Source: G020353115 sp964389685 (GTDB lineage: Bacteria > Bacteroidota > Bacteroidia > Bacteroidales > VadinHA17). Taken from it: a DNA stretch of 40,431 bases. Location of the stretch: the NCBI GenBank assembly GCA_964389685.1, contig CAYMFM010000030.1, positions 1 through 40,431 on the forward strand. The letters run 5' to 3'. Under the pieces are notes generated by a model. That model searched no databases. It was not told the DNA's origin and was given only the letters and a program-made list of their open reading frames with translations. Both the position numbers and the translations under genes were made by a program. This document shows positions 9,490 through 19,500 of the stretch, piece by piece; position 1 is the stretch's first letter; every line of letters starts with the position of its first letter.

Positions 9490-10692
9490 ATGAATAAGGA
9501 GACTGTAACCAGGATCAATTCCCTGTCGGAAAAGTACAGGGATTATACGATTTCCAACCTTTCCCGCCTGGTTCGTATTCGTTCTTTGAGCTGCCAGGAA
9601 GAACCGTTGATGGTTGAGCTGAAGCAAATGATGCAGGAAGCCGGCATCGGTGATATCAACACTGACGGACTCGGTAACCTGATAGGAAAGATTGGTAATG
9701 GCAAAAAAATCCTTGCCTTCGATGGTCACATGGATACCGTGGATACGGGCCAGGTGAGCAACTGGGACTTCGACCCGTTCTCCGGAAAGGTTGAGAACGG
9801 GCAGCTTCTCGGAAGAGGGAGTGTTGATCAGAAGGGGGGACTCGCCTCGATGGTTACGGCAGCCAGGATACTAACCGAAATGGGGGTGCCGGACAACCTG
9901 ACCATTTACTTCACTGCGACCGTCATGGAGGAGGATTGTGATGGCTTGTGCTGGAAATACATCATAGAAGAAGATCTCATTAAACCCGATGCCGTTGTAA
10001 TTACCGAACCGACGAACCTTGCCATTGCAAGAGGACAGCGTGGCAGAATGGAGATCCTGGTTGAATTCTCGGGGATATCCTCTCACGGTTCCGCTCCCGA
10101 ACGGGGTAAAAATGCAATTTATATGGCGTCGGAAGCCTCTCTTACCATCCGCGACCTGAATCACCGGCTTGCACGACACGACTTCCTCGGAAAAGGATCT
10201 ATCGCTGTCACCGAAGTAAAATCCGACAGCCCCGCGTTGTGTGCTGTAGCCGATTATGCTTCACTATACATCGACCGCCGCCTGACCGTTGGTGAATCGA
10301 AGGAGTCCGCGATTGCCGAGTTGGAATTCATACTGAATGAACGGAATTCGAGGATTTCAATACCCCATTATGAGGAGAAAGCTTACACCGGTACAACGTA
10401 TGGAATGGATAAGTTTTATCCAACCTGGATCATGCCGGAGGATCACGAAGTTATTCAGGATGGAATAGCGGTTTTCGCTGCTCTGTTTAACAGGAGGCCG
10501 GCAGTCGGGAAATGGTTGTTTTCAACCAATGGAATCTCCATTCAGGGGATGTATAGCATCCCGGTTATTGGATTTGGTCCGGGGGAGGAAGCCATGGCAC
10601 ATGCCCCGAATGAGAAGGTCCCGGTGGATCACCTCGTGAAAGCATCGGCATTTTATGCGGGATATGCACTGAGATTTTCAGACAAAGGATAA
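9490..10692 (+). CDS. M20-family metallohydrolase, YgeY-like
   Basis: This is a 400-residue, signal-less dinuclear zinc hydrolase of the ArgE/DapE/M20 superfamily. Metal and catalytic residues are all present: H80 and D82 (DGHMDTVD), D113 (GRGSVDQKGG), E147/E148 (MEED), E173 (ITEPT) and a late His in HAPNE. The GSVDQKGG and EPTNLAIARGQRGR segments resemble the YgeY group annotated as selenium-metabolism linked. No selenium or purine genes are nearby, so that role is not supported here. It follows the S9 peptidase by 60 bp and could hydrolyse dipeptides or acylated amino acids in the cytoplasm. Confidence 0.85.
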   Translation: MNKETVTRINSLSEKYRDYTISNLSRLVRIRSLSCQEEPLMVELKQMMQEAGIGDINTDGLGNLIGKIGNGKKILAFDGHMDTVDTGQVSNWDFDPFSGKVENGQLLGRGSVDQKGGLASMVTAARILTEMGVPDNLTIYFTATVMEEDCDGLCWKYIIEEDLIKPDAVVITEPTNLAIARGQRGRMEILVEFSGISSHGSAPERGKNAIYMASEASLTIRDLNHRLARHDFLGKGSIAVTEVKSDSPALCAVADYASLYIDRRLTVGESKESAIAELEFILNERNSRISIPHYEEKAYTGTTYGMDKFYPTWIMPEDHEVIQDGIAVFAALFNRRPAVGKWLFSTNGISIQGMYSIPVIGFGPGEEAMAHAPNEKVPVDHLVKASAFYAGYALRFSDKG

Positions 10693-10794
10693 GGAATACA
10701 TAGTTTACAGTGGGGAGAAGTGAGAAGGGAGTAATGAGTAGTGAGAATTGAGTAGTGAGTGGTGATTAACCGATCCCTATGGGAGATTTTTTTG

Positions 10795-10824
10795 CTTCAT
10801 TTTTTCATCAAGGAAAAAATGAAG
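10795..10824. repeat. 12-bp perfect inverted repeat
   Basis: CTTCATTTTTTC (10795-10806) pairs perfectly with GAAAAAATGAAG (10813-10824) around a 6-nt loop. It lies in a convergent gap, so it may help terminate the M20 transcript. However, it is followed by GTGGGG rather than a T-run, which makes it a poor classical terminator. Confidence 0.55.
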
Positions 10825-10870
10825 TGGGGTTCCAAAGGGGCTACCCCCTTTTCTTGCGATTGGAGCATAA

Positions 10871-10965
10871 CGGTCCAAGAAAGGTTTTTCTGCTAAATAG
10901 CCGGACAGTTGGACCGGAGTTGGTTGTTTACGTTTTTTTCTAAAAACATGCCGCACCTGCGGTGC
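10871..10965. repeat. 95-bp structured intergenic element, copy 1
   Basis: Three blocks are shared with 30229-30323 at identical spacing. A CGGTCCA ... TGGACCG pair forms an outer stem around GCTAAATA. CTAAAAACATG follows 22 bp after the stem. A terminal hairpin here reads GCACC-TGC-GGTGC. The alignment has no gaps over 95 bp and I count about 66 identical positions. In the other copy the hairpin reads ACTCC-TAC-GGAGT, so two base pairs changed on both sides of the stem. This suggests selection on, or a transposition requirement for, the folded form. Confidence 0.65.
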
Positions 10966-11141
10966 TTGTATACTGTTGGGATTGTTTTTCGGAACAACTC
11001 ACACTTCGTTCGCCGAAGCCATTTTTAGAGCCGTAGCCTTGGCGTAGGCGGAACTCACTTCTCATCTCTTCACACTGCTGACTGCTGACTGGAGACCGGA
11101 GACTCTTTTTCCTTTCCCCGAAACTCTGTACCACCTTTCCT

Positions 11142-12725
11142 TCATCCATCATCCTTCTTCTTCTTCAGTTTTTCTTCAATCTTTTTCGATGTTGGGGTAA
11201 TGGAAAGTCCTCCCAGTCCTGTACAACGGAGAGATCTTGGCAGAGATCTCCCTGCCTGATCCATTGCATGGATCACTTCATCAAGGGGAACAACGGGATC
11301 CAATCCTGCAAGCGCCATATTCGCTGATGAGATCCCATTCAGGCTTGCCTGGATATTCTTTCCCAGGCAGGGAACTTCCACCCTGTTGGCAACCGGATCA
11401 CAAACCAGCCCGATCATATTCTGGAGGGCCATGGATGCTGCAGACAGTCCCTGCTCTACCGTACCGCCTTTCATTTGCACCAAACCACCGGCAACCATTC
11501 CGGATGCAGATCCACATTCTGCCTGGCAGCCACACTCCTCTGCTGCAAACGTAGAGAATCCAGCTATAAATACACCGATCAAACCGGATGCAAGGAACGC
11601 TTTAACCAGTTCATCCCGGCCCACCTGCAGTTCTTCAGCCACCGGTATTAATGTTCCAGGCAGCACGGCACACGAACCGGCAGTCGGGGCAGCTACAATC
11701 AGTCCCATGGAGCTTTTCACTTCCATCATGGCCATATTAGCAGCAATGATCCGGTTCATCAACCGGTCGCCCAAAAGCAAGCCACCCGAGGCAGCATCAC
11801 TGTAGATTCCCGACTGGTAACCCAGTATCCGATCTTCATACGCTGTCCCCTGCAACCCTTTCTGCAGCGATTCCCTGAGCAGTGTTACCATCTCTTCCAT
11901 CATCCCGATCACCTGTTTCTCAGTCAATGAACTCCGCTGGCATTCATAGATCAGTGCTGCCTGGTATAAATCCAGTTTTTCCTTCATTGCACGGTTCAGC
12001 AGTTCAGAAGCTGTGCGGAACGGAACCGAAATATCTTTCGATGAAAGGACAGGCATTACAGGATCCAGAACGATAACCTTTTCCACGGAGGCTATTTTTC
12101 GCATGGATAGCAACCAGTCCGGATCGGGTGGAGCGGATAGCTGCACCCGTATCAAATTCCGTCCCCCGGAAGATAAAGCAGTTACCTGCTCGACGGTACT
12201 CAATGGATGGATTTCCGGATTATAATCATCCGGGGATGTATCTGCTGACAGGAACAAAAGAACCTCATAAAAATCACCCCTTACACCAATCTGAAAATCA
12301 CCGATTGATTTGATCTCAACGATTCCACCACCATGGGAAATGGCTGTTAAGGAGACGCTCCCTCCATTTTTTCCTTCCAAACGGATGCGGTAGGTATTGG
12401 GATGATCAGCTTCGAACGGGGTAATTCTGAATTCCAGGGACAACCCACCCTCTTCTGCCATCTTCAGTGCTGCCGGAAGTTCAGGATGAGTTATTTCCCA
12501 GCCCAGCAATCCGGCAGCAAGGCCAATGGCCGAGCCCTGGCTTTCATAGGTTGTGGCAAGAGAGCCGTCCGGGCTGAATTCTGTCAAAACCCTGGATGGC
12601 TCATCATTAAGGATTTGCCTTGCCATCTGTCCAATCCGGACCGATGCGGCAGTGTGTGAGCTGGACGGTCCCCTCATCACGGGACCGATGACATCGTTGA
12701 ATATGCTTGGCGGCAGCTTGTTCAT
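11142..12725 (-). CDS. sdaA: L-serine ammonia-lyase, iron-sulfur dependent, single chain
   Basis: The enzyme deaminates L-serine to pyruvate and ammonia using a [4Fe-4S] cluster. The 527-residue chain joins the beta region (residues 1-220, beginning SIFNDVIGPVMRGPSSSHTA) to the alpha region (from about 235). In the alpha region C352 (TAGSCAVLPG), C442 (GLVCDPV) and C453 (VEVPCLG) match the three-cysteine cluster pattern; the last two are 11 residues apart, as in E. coli SdaA. Extra cysteines lie in EECGCQAECG. It ends convergently with the M20 gene, and its start is 82 bp from the end of the second S9 peptidase. It would feed serine released from peptides into pyruvate. Confidence 0.94.
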   Translation of the reverse strand: MNKLPPSIFNDVIGPVMRGPSSSHTAASVRIGQMARQILNDEPSRVLTEFSPDGSLATTYESQGSAIGLAAGLLGWEITHPELPAALKMAEEGGLSLEFRITPFEADHPNTYRIRLEGKNGGSVSLTAISHGGGIVEIKSIGDFQIGVRGDFYEVLLFLSADTSPDDYNPEIHPLSTVEQVTALSSGGRNLIRVQLSAPPDPDWLLSMRKIASVEKVIVLDPVMPVLSSKDISVPFRTASELLNRAMKEKLDLYQAALIYECQRSSLTEKQVIGMMEEMVTLLRESLQKGLQGTAYEDRILGYQSGIYSDAASGGLLLGDRLMNRIIAANMAMMEVKSSMGLIVAAPTAGSCAVLPGTLIPVAEELQVGRDELVKAFLASGLIGVFIAGFSTFAAEECGCQAECGSASGMVAGGLVQMKGGTVEQGLSAASMALQNMIGLVCDPVANRVEVPCLGKNIQASLNGISSANMALAGLDPVVPLDEVIHAMDQAGRSLPRSLRCTGLGGLSITPTSKKIEEKLKKKKDDG

Positions 12726-12807
12726 ATATTAAAAGAATAATTGCTCATCAAAGTACCTTTCCGGGCTCATGATCCTTCCGCGAAGAAATCATCATATCCT
12801 TCCCGGG

Positions 12808-15081
12808 TTATTTCGTACCCGGGGGCATATTGGTCAGCAAAAACCGGGTCAGCAGATCATACAGGTGTCTGGTGGTTCCCTCCCCCTCTTTTATTCCATG
12901 CGACCTGTTCGGATAGGCCATCATAGTGAAGGCTTTGTTGTGTTTGATGAACTCATTGATCAGTTTTTCTGTGCCCTGATAATGGACATTATCATCACCT
13001 GTTCCATGGACGATTAGCAGGTTTCCGGAAAGATTAGCGGCAAAGCTGATGGGTGATCCCTTTTCAAAGCCTTCCGGATTTTCAGCAGGTGTTCTCATGT
13101 ATCGTTCCTGGTAAACAGCATCATACAATCGCTGGTCGGGTACAGGAGCAACCGACATTCCGGTATGGTAAATCTCAGGATAACGAAGGAGTGCATTCAG
13201 GGTTCCTGACCCACCACCACTCCAGCCCCAGATTCCAATACGATCTTTGTCCACAAAGTCCCAATTACCAATTATTTCTGCCGCTTTAGCCTGGTCGGCA
13301 GAAGAAATGATACCGATTTTCAGGTAGATGCATTTCCTCCATTCCCTTCCTTTTGGAGCTGGAGTGCCCCGGTTGTCGACACTCATGATAATGTAGCCTT
13401 TCTGGGTAAGGAAAAGATGCCATAAGCTGGGTGTTCTGTCCATCACGGTTGTACCTGCCGGCTCACCATATACATGAAACAGCACCGGGTACTTCTTCGA
13501 AGGGTCGAAGTCCGGCGGTTTTATCATGTAACCGTCCAGCAGGATATCATCACCGATATCCACTGTAAAAAATTCAACCGGATTAATCTTCAATTGTGCC
13601 AATTTGTGTTTTAACTCTTTATTTTCAGCAAGCAACCGTACCGAGGAATGTTCCGGCAGGTCCACCAGGTCAATGGTTCGTGGTGTTCTTGTATTGGTAA
13701 ATGTATGTATTGCCCACCTGGAATCGGGAGAAACCTGGTAGCTGTGAATCCCTGGCTGGTCAAATGGGGTAAGCCTTTCAGGATTTCCCTTACCTGACAA
13801 TTTAGTACGGTACAAGTATCGTTGGGTAGCATTATCCGGTGAAGCGATGTAATAGACATATCCATTTTTAACATCAATATTTTCGACGGATATGACATCA
13901 AACTCACCCTTTGTCACCGGCCTGACCGGTTTACCATCGCGACTGACAGCATAGATATGTCTCCATCCTGTTTTTTCACTGATCCAGGTAAATTCCTTTC
14001 CGTTGTTCATCCATACGAGGTCATTTACCACATCCAGCCAGGCATCATCTTTTTCTGTATGAATCGTTTTCACTTCTCCCGTCAGGGCATTTCCAAGATT
14101 GATCCATATGGTGTTCTGGTGTCTGTTGAGGTATTGAAATATAATCTCTTTTGAACTGGCTGCCCATTCCATCCGTGCAATATAATGATTCCTGGGATCG
14201 CCCTCCACTTTCATCCAGACGGTATTACCACCAGTAGCAGGAATGACACCCACCCGGCATGAAGAGAGCTTCTCCCCCACTTTGGGATATTGTATTGGTA
14301 TGATAAAGGAATAGAGTGAATCGGTGTTATTGATCATATAGAAATCCCGGACTCCCGATGCATCCAGCTGCCAGTAAGCAATGAATTTCCCGTCGGGACT
14401 CCACCAAAAACCGTCTCTAAGTCCGAATTCCTCTTCATACACCCAGTCGAAGGTTCCATTGATCTGTGTCCGGGAACCATCGAATGTCAGTTGTGTTACC
14501 CTGCCTGTTTCAATATCCTCGACATAGATGTTGTTTTCAACAACATAACCGGTCTTTTCGTTATCCGGGGCGAATTTGGCAAACATCAGGGTTGAAGGTT
14601 CTGCAAATGCACCAAGCTGTTTCAGGTTGCCGGAGATTAGATCGAGTACCCAGTAATCTCCCCTTGTATTCTCCCGCCATACCCTTTTGGTGTTGGTAAA
14701 AACCAGGAGCTTTTTTCCATCCGTTGACCATGCATAATCGTCTATATGCAAAGAAGATTCTTCTCCTGGCGGAATCAGGCGGTCAGATGGTACGAGGATG
14801 GTCCTGTTGCCGGTTCCTGGTTCATACTTCACGATATCCCATCCCTCTTTATTCCCATCGACTCTTTCAAGGGTAGTATACCCTGATCCATCTTCAAGCC
14901 ACCGCACCGGGCCAAACGATTCGGATGAGAATTCATTACTACTGAAGATCCGGTCCAGTGAAAGAAGCGACGGGTCCGGTTCCTGAGCATTTCCCTTCAC
15001 AAATGCAAAGCAGTAAACAAGCAGTGTGAAAAGCAAAATAGAACATGCTCCAGGATTTCTGTATAAGGAAATAGTATTCAT
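12808..15081 (-). CDS. Second S9B dipeptidyl-peptidase IV family protein
   Basis: This is a 757-residue exported serine peptidase of the same family as the 7240 gene. It has a hydrophobic signal segment (about residues 13-32, ending GNAQ) and a DPPIV N-terminal propeller with WVYEEEFGLRDGFWWSPDGK. The hydrolase domain has the triad S621 (GWSGGG), D696 (GTGDDNVH) and H728 (NRSHG). Its nucleophile elbow GWSGGGSG differs from the GSSYGG of the other copy, so the two have diverged and probably differ in substrate range. It is the upstream member of a minus-strand pair with the serine ammonia-lyase; a possible promoter lies at 15138-15145. Confidence 0.93.
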   Translation of the reverse strand: MNTISLYRNPGACSILLFTLLVYCFAFVKGNAQEPDPSLLSLDRIFSSNEFSSESFGPVRWLEDGSGYTTLERVDGNKEGWDIVKYEPGTGNRTILVPSDRLIPPGEESSLHIDDYAWSTDGKKLLVFTNTKRVWRENTRGDYWVLDLISGNLKQLGAFAEPSTLMFAKFAPDNEKTGYVVENNIYVEDIETGRVTQLTFDGSRTQINGTFDWVYEEEFGLRDGFWWSPDGKFIAYWQLDASGVRDFYMINNTDSLYSFIIPIQYPKVGEKLSSCRVGVIPATGGNTVWMKVEGDPRNHYIARMEWAASSKEIIFQYLNRHQNTIWINLGNALTGEVKTIHTEKDDAWLDVVNDLVWMNNGKEFTWISEKTGWRHIYAVSRDGKPVRPVTKGEFDVISVENIDVKNGYVYYIASPDNATQRYLYRTKLSGKGNPERLTPFDQPGIHSYQVSPDSRWAIHTFTNTRTPRTIDLVDLPEHSSVRLLAENKELKHKLAQLKINPVEFFTVDIGDDILLDGYMIKPPDFDPSKKYPVLFHVYGEPAGTTVMDRTPSLWHLFLTQKGYIIMSVDNRGTPAPKGREWRKCIYLKIGIISSADQAKAAEIIGNWDFVDKDRIGIWGWSGGGSGTLNALLRYPEIYHTGMSVAPVPDQRLYDAVYQERYMRTPAENPEGFEKGSPISFAANLSGNLLIVHGTGDDNVHYQGTEKLINEFIKHNKAFTMMAYPNRSHGIKEGEGTTRHLYDLLTRFLLTNMPPGTK

Positions 15082-15388
15082 GGCATCTGGTTTTTATTGC
15101 TCTTCTGTAAAGTAACTTAAAAATTGATGGATTTGAACAAATTTAATAAACCAACTGCATACTTCATAATAAGGAAAACATTCCATGGACCGCAACTTGC
15201 CAGACGTGCAAAAAATTGCAATTATCCGTCAGTATATTAAAACTACGGGGAGGATCATTCTGAGGGTAACATGGAGAAATCAGGCTGGAACCTGCAAATG
15301 ACTTACCCGGGCAACTATTTTGTACAGTTTTAATCAAAAGTTACTGAGAAATTGATTAATTTCAACTGGTCTGAATTTTTTTCTTAAG
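15082..15388. other. Divergent intergenic region with a possible coding relic
   Basis: This 307-bp region separates divergent genes and must hold both promoters. One plus-strand frame ending near 15333 reads protein-like for its last 30 codons (ending GWNLQMTYPGNYFVQF) but has an in-frame stop at 15238 and no plausible full gene. It may be a decayed gene end or chance. Nothing else is recognisable. Confidence 0.3.
15138..15145 (-). promoter_or_regulatory. Possible Bacteroidota -7 element for the second S9 peptidase
   Basis: On the minus strand this reads TAAATTTG, an exact match to the TAnnTTTG -7 box of the primary sigma factor of Bacteroidota. It lies 57 bp before the start codon at 15081. 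A TTG -33 box at the usual distance is not evident, so the call is tentative. Confidence 0.3.
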
Positions 15389-15931
15389 ATGAATGATCTC
15401 AATCACAGAAGAAGGCATAAGGACAGGCCGGATCTTTCAGGCGAGTATATCTGGGGTGATTTAGGGCAGATGATCCTCTTTATCCTATTCTTTACCATCT
15501 GGATTGTCGATTCCTTTGTGCTGCATATCACCACCTCCCCGGGCCAATACATTTCCTGGTATATCCGGGTTCCCCTGGCACTGGTCATCCTGATCATCTC
15601 GTCCGTGCTTGCACAGTCCGGATTAAAATCTGTTTTTGGTGAGCGACGTGAAAATCCTGTCATCATCAGGGAAGGTGTATTTAACCGTGTCAGGCATCCG
15701 ATCTATCTGGGCGCCATACTGCTTTACCTTGGGTTAATTGTTTTAACCCTGTCCCTGTTGTCAGCTATCTTCTGGATCATCATCATCCTATTCTACTATT
15801 ATATATCGATGTATGAGGAGAAGATCCTGATTCATGAATTTGGAGATCAATATAAGAAATACATGGAGGAGGTGCCCATGTTAATACCTTCCCTGTTTAA
15901 AAAGAAGGGAAGAGTTGAAAAGCATTATTAA
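15389..15931 (+). CDS. Membrane methyltransferase, ICMT/PEMT-like
   Basis: This 180-residue integral membrane protein has four or five hydrophobic segments (about 27-47, 57-77, 104-125, 125-148). The conserved C-terminal signature of the isoprenylcysteine carboxyl-methyltransferase / phospholipid-methyltransferase superfamily is clear: GVFNRVRHPIYLGAIL followed by EEKILIHEFGDQYKKYMEEV and a terminal proline segment. These proteins use S-adenosylmethionine at the membrane face; the acceptor is unknown for bacterial members of this type. It is the first gene of a seven-gene same-strand run and is followed after 17 bp by a lipoprotein gene. Confidence 0.8.
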   Translation: MNDLNHRRRHKDRPDLSGEYIWGDLGQMILFILFFTIWIVDSFVLHITTSPGQYISWYIRVPLALVILIISSVLAQSGLKSVFGERRENPVIIREGVFNRVRHPIYLGAILLYLGLIVLTLSLLSAIFWIIIILFYYYISMYEEKILIHEFGDQYKKYMEEVPMLIPSLFKKKGRVEKHY

Positions 15932-15948
15932 TATCAAAACAGCCTGAT

Positions 15949-16539
15949 ATGAAAAAAAATAACCTATTGTCAATCAGATTAATAGCGCTATTCGTAATGA
16001 CCATGATGATTGGTTGCGAAGAGGAAAGTACATTTCAGATTGAAGAAACCCAGCAGATTATTTTTCACTACTCTTATGAGAATCATGCAAACGGAAATGA
16101 GTTTGCCGGGTGGTGCATTGATAAAGATGGGGTGGTTTGGGACCTTGAAGAATCCCTTCACTGGAATGATGAGGTGCTGAATATCCAGGAGGATGGCAGT
16201 ACCGTTTACTTGTATGATAAGGAAACGGTGGAACAGGAGTATGCAACAGGCAAGGGAAGGGCACTGGGCAAGATCAGGGATGCAGAGCTTAAAGAGAAAA
16301 TTGAACAGATAGAGGATATCATTTATGAAAGTTATGCGTTGGCTGACAGCATCATGGCAGATGCAGGGACTGCCATTTATGGATTCCTCTCCTATGACAG
16401 CCAGACCCACAAATACCGGAAAGTGATCCTGGAACTCTCCGGTGACTGGTATTCTTACATGGAGGATGGGAGTGCTGAGGAACTTACCCAATGGCTGAGA
16501 ACAATCCAGAAGGACATCGGTTATCCGGATTTCAAATAG
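15949..16539 (+). CDS. Putative lipoprotein of unknown function
   Basis: I do not recognise the family. The N-terminus is a lipoprotein signal with lipobox MIGC and acylated C23, followed by an acidic EEES stretch. The mature part is about 170 residues, acidic and mixed alpha/beta, with a helical stretch near residues 100-130 rich in E and K. It lies 17 bp after the methyltransferase and 27 bp before the beta-propeller gene, so it is probably part of the same transcript. Confidence 0.7.
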   Translation: MKKNNLLSIRLIALFVMTMMIGCEEESTFQIEETQQIIFHYSYENHANGNEFAGWCIDKDGVVWDLEESLHWNDEVLNIQEDGSTVYLYDKETVEQEYATGKGRALGKIRDAELKEKIEQIEDIIYESYALADSIMADAGTAIYGFLSYDSQTHKYRKVILELSGDWYSYMEDGSAEELTQWLRTIQKDIGYPDFK

Positions 16540-16566
16540 AACAACCTTATTTAAATCGTTACGAAC

Positions 16567-19500
16567 ATGTTTCACTTCAGGCTTCACCTCAATCTGTTTC
16601 TGATTGTATTTTCATTACTAACCCGTACCGGTCAATCACAGACGGCGGAACATCACGAAAACAGATCATCTGATCTTTTTGCTGCTTTCAGCTACCGAAA
16701 TGTCGGACCCACGCGTGGAGGACGCGTCACTACCGTAGAGGGTGTGGTATCACAACCCGGTACTTTTTACATGGGAAGCACCGGGGGTGGGGTATGGAAA
16801 ACTGTCGATTACGGGATCAGCTGGGAAAATGTATCGGATGGTTTTTTCATTACACCGTCGATTGGAGCCATCAGGGTAGTACAATCCAATCCCAATATTG
16901 TTTACGCAGGAACCGGTTCCGATGGATTGCGGTCCAATGTCATCACCGGCAAGGGGGTGTATAAATCGATGGATGGTGGCAAAACATGGAAACACATCGG
17001 ACTGACCGATGCCGGTCAGATTGGGGCTCTGGAAATCCATCCCGAAGATCCCGAAACCGTGTTTGTCGCAGCCATTGGGCAGGCTTTCCAGCCCAATACC
17101 GAACGGGGTGTTTACAGGACACTCGATGGAGGAGAAACATGGGAACAGGTCCTTTATGTAGCCGATACCATCGGTGCTGTTGACCTGGAGTTTGCTCCCG
17201 GGAATCCGGAAATCATCTACGCATCCATGTGGAGGGCAGAACGAAAGCCATGGACCATCATCAGCGGAGGGTACCAGGCAGGTGGTATATACCGGTCCGT
17301 TGATGGAGGTACAAACTGGGAAAAAATAACCAGGGGATTGCCAAAGGGGCTGATTGGAAAAATCGACCTGGCTGTCTCCCCTGACGATCCCTATCGGGTG
17401 TATGCAGTGGTTGAAGCCCCGAAAGGTGAAGGGGGTTTGTACCGATCGGATGACACGGGTGAAAGTTTCTACCTGGTTTCCACGCATGAAGGATTGATTA
17501 ACAGACCCTTTTATTACTGTAACATAGAAGCAAATCCCCTGAATGCCAACTCCATTTACTCAATGGCGGGAAGTTATTACCATTCCACAGATGGGGGAAA
17601 AACCTGGCGGGGTATCAGGGCGCCTCATGGCGACCATCATGATCTGTGGATTAGCAGTGCAGATACCCTGATCCTGATTCAATCCAACGACGGGGGAGCG
17701 AACGTCTCGCTGGACGGTGGTGCAACCTGGTCCACACAACATAACCAGCCCACAGCTGAACTATACCAGGTGGAGGTGGATGATCAATACCCGTACTGGC
17801 TCTATGCCGGTCAGCAGGACAACAGCACCATCGCTATTCCAAGCCTTCCCCCCTACTCCCCATCTGCCGGAGCTTCCGGTTTATGGCTGTCTGTTGGTGG
17901 TTGTGAGACAGGACCGGCAGTGCCAAAGCCCGGAAATCATAATATCGTTTATTCAAACTGCAAAGGACGATTCGGGGTGTATGATAAGCGGACGGGACAG
18001 GAACAACAATACTATGTTGGAGCAACCAATATATACAGCCATAATCCTAAAGATCTGAAATTCCGGTTCCAGCGTGTGGCGCCCATCCACGTTTCCCCAC
18101 ACAATCCCGATGTCATTTATCATGCCTCGCAATTCCTGCATAAAACGTCCGATGACGGCAAGACGTGGGAAACCATTTCTCCTGATCTCACGGCTTTCGA
18201 GCCAGACAAGCAGGTGATCTCCGGGACACCCATAACAAGGGATATTACCGGTGAAGAGTACTACAGCACGATTTATGCCGTGCGTGAATCTCCCATCCGC
18301 GAAGGATTGATCTGGGTGGGTGCAAACGATGGGCCGGTACACGTGACCCTGAATGGCGGGGAAAGCTGGGAAAACGTAACACCTGCCGGTATCGGTCCCG
18401 GAGGAAGGATCGATTGTGTCGAACCCTCTCCACACATAGAAGGAAAAGCCTATGTTGCCATCCTCCGATACCAGCTCGGTGACTGGCACCCCTATATTTA
18501 CAAAACAACGGATTACGGGAAAAGCTGGACCCTGCTCACAACAGGCGACAATGGGATACCGGCTGATTATCCCACCCGGGTTGTACGGGAAGACCCTGAC
18601 ATGGAAGGACTGCTTTATGCAGGCACAGAATTTGGAATGTTTATTTCAATGGATGATGGACATTCCTGGATAAGTTTTCAGCAAAACCTGCCCATTACGC
18701 CTGTGACCGATATTAAGATCTTCCGCAAGGACCTGGTTCTTTCAACAATGGGACGGTCATTCTGGATCATGGATAATGTCTGTTCATTGCATCAGCTTGT
18801 CAAAACGAAGGATAACCTGAAAACAACCCTTTTTAAACCCGCAGATACCTATCGTTTCAGGTACCGGGGAACAGGAGACAGGGATGTTCCAAATTACTCC
18901 TATCCATCCGTTATCATCGATTATTATATCCAGAAAAAGCCGGAAAAGAGCATCACTCTCGAAATAATAAACAGTTACAGCGATGTTATCCGTAAATTTT
19001 CCAGTGACATGCAACCGGGGACCCGTAGCAGGGAACAGGAGCAGGATATGGCGTTTAGCTTTTTCATGCGAAGGTCCACTCCGCGATTAAGCAGCAATCC
19101 GGGTACCAACCGCTTCCGGTGGGATTTGCAGCACGAAGGGGCATGGGACGCCAATCCCGGAAGAAGTTACCGTAACGGACCGACAGCAGCTCCAGGGGAA
19201 TATAAAGTCCGGTTAACGATCGATGACCTGGTCTTCACGCAATCCTTTTACCTCCTACCGGACCCCAGGTTAGAAAGAGTAACTATTGAAGATATGAAAG
19301 CACAGGAGAAGCTATCCCTCCAGGTAAGGGATCTGCTCAGCGAAAGCAAACAACTGGCAGATCAGATCAGCAAACGAAGGGAAAACCTTGCAAAACTGCT
19401 TGAGAAAAAGAAAGACGATCGTCTTCAGAAGGAGGATGTTGAATTAAACTTGCTCGAAAACCAATTAATCACAGAGCACGGTGCCTATATGACTCCAATG

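Larger units (their letters stand above)
10693..11141. other. Composite repeat-bearing gap between convergent genes
   Basis: This 449-bp gap separates two convergent genes and has no supportable ORF. It contains low-complexity GTAGTGAG/GAGTAGTGAG runs (about 10720-10762), the inverted repeat at 10795-10824 and the structured repeat at 10871-10965. Beyond these are a CGTTCGCCGAAGCC / CCGTAGCCTTGGCGTAGGCGG stretch (about 11008-11050) and a CTGCTGACTGCTGACTGG tract (about 11075-11092). It looks like an accumulation of small repeat remnants. No terminator with a T-run is obvious on either strand. Confidence 0.6.

Noticed and set aside
9490..10692. Assigning the M20 enzyme to selenium metabolism by its YgeY resemblance.
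   Set aside because: No selenium-related, xanthine-dehydrogenase-like or hydantoinase genes are present in the window.
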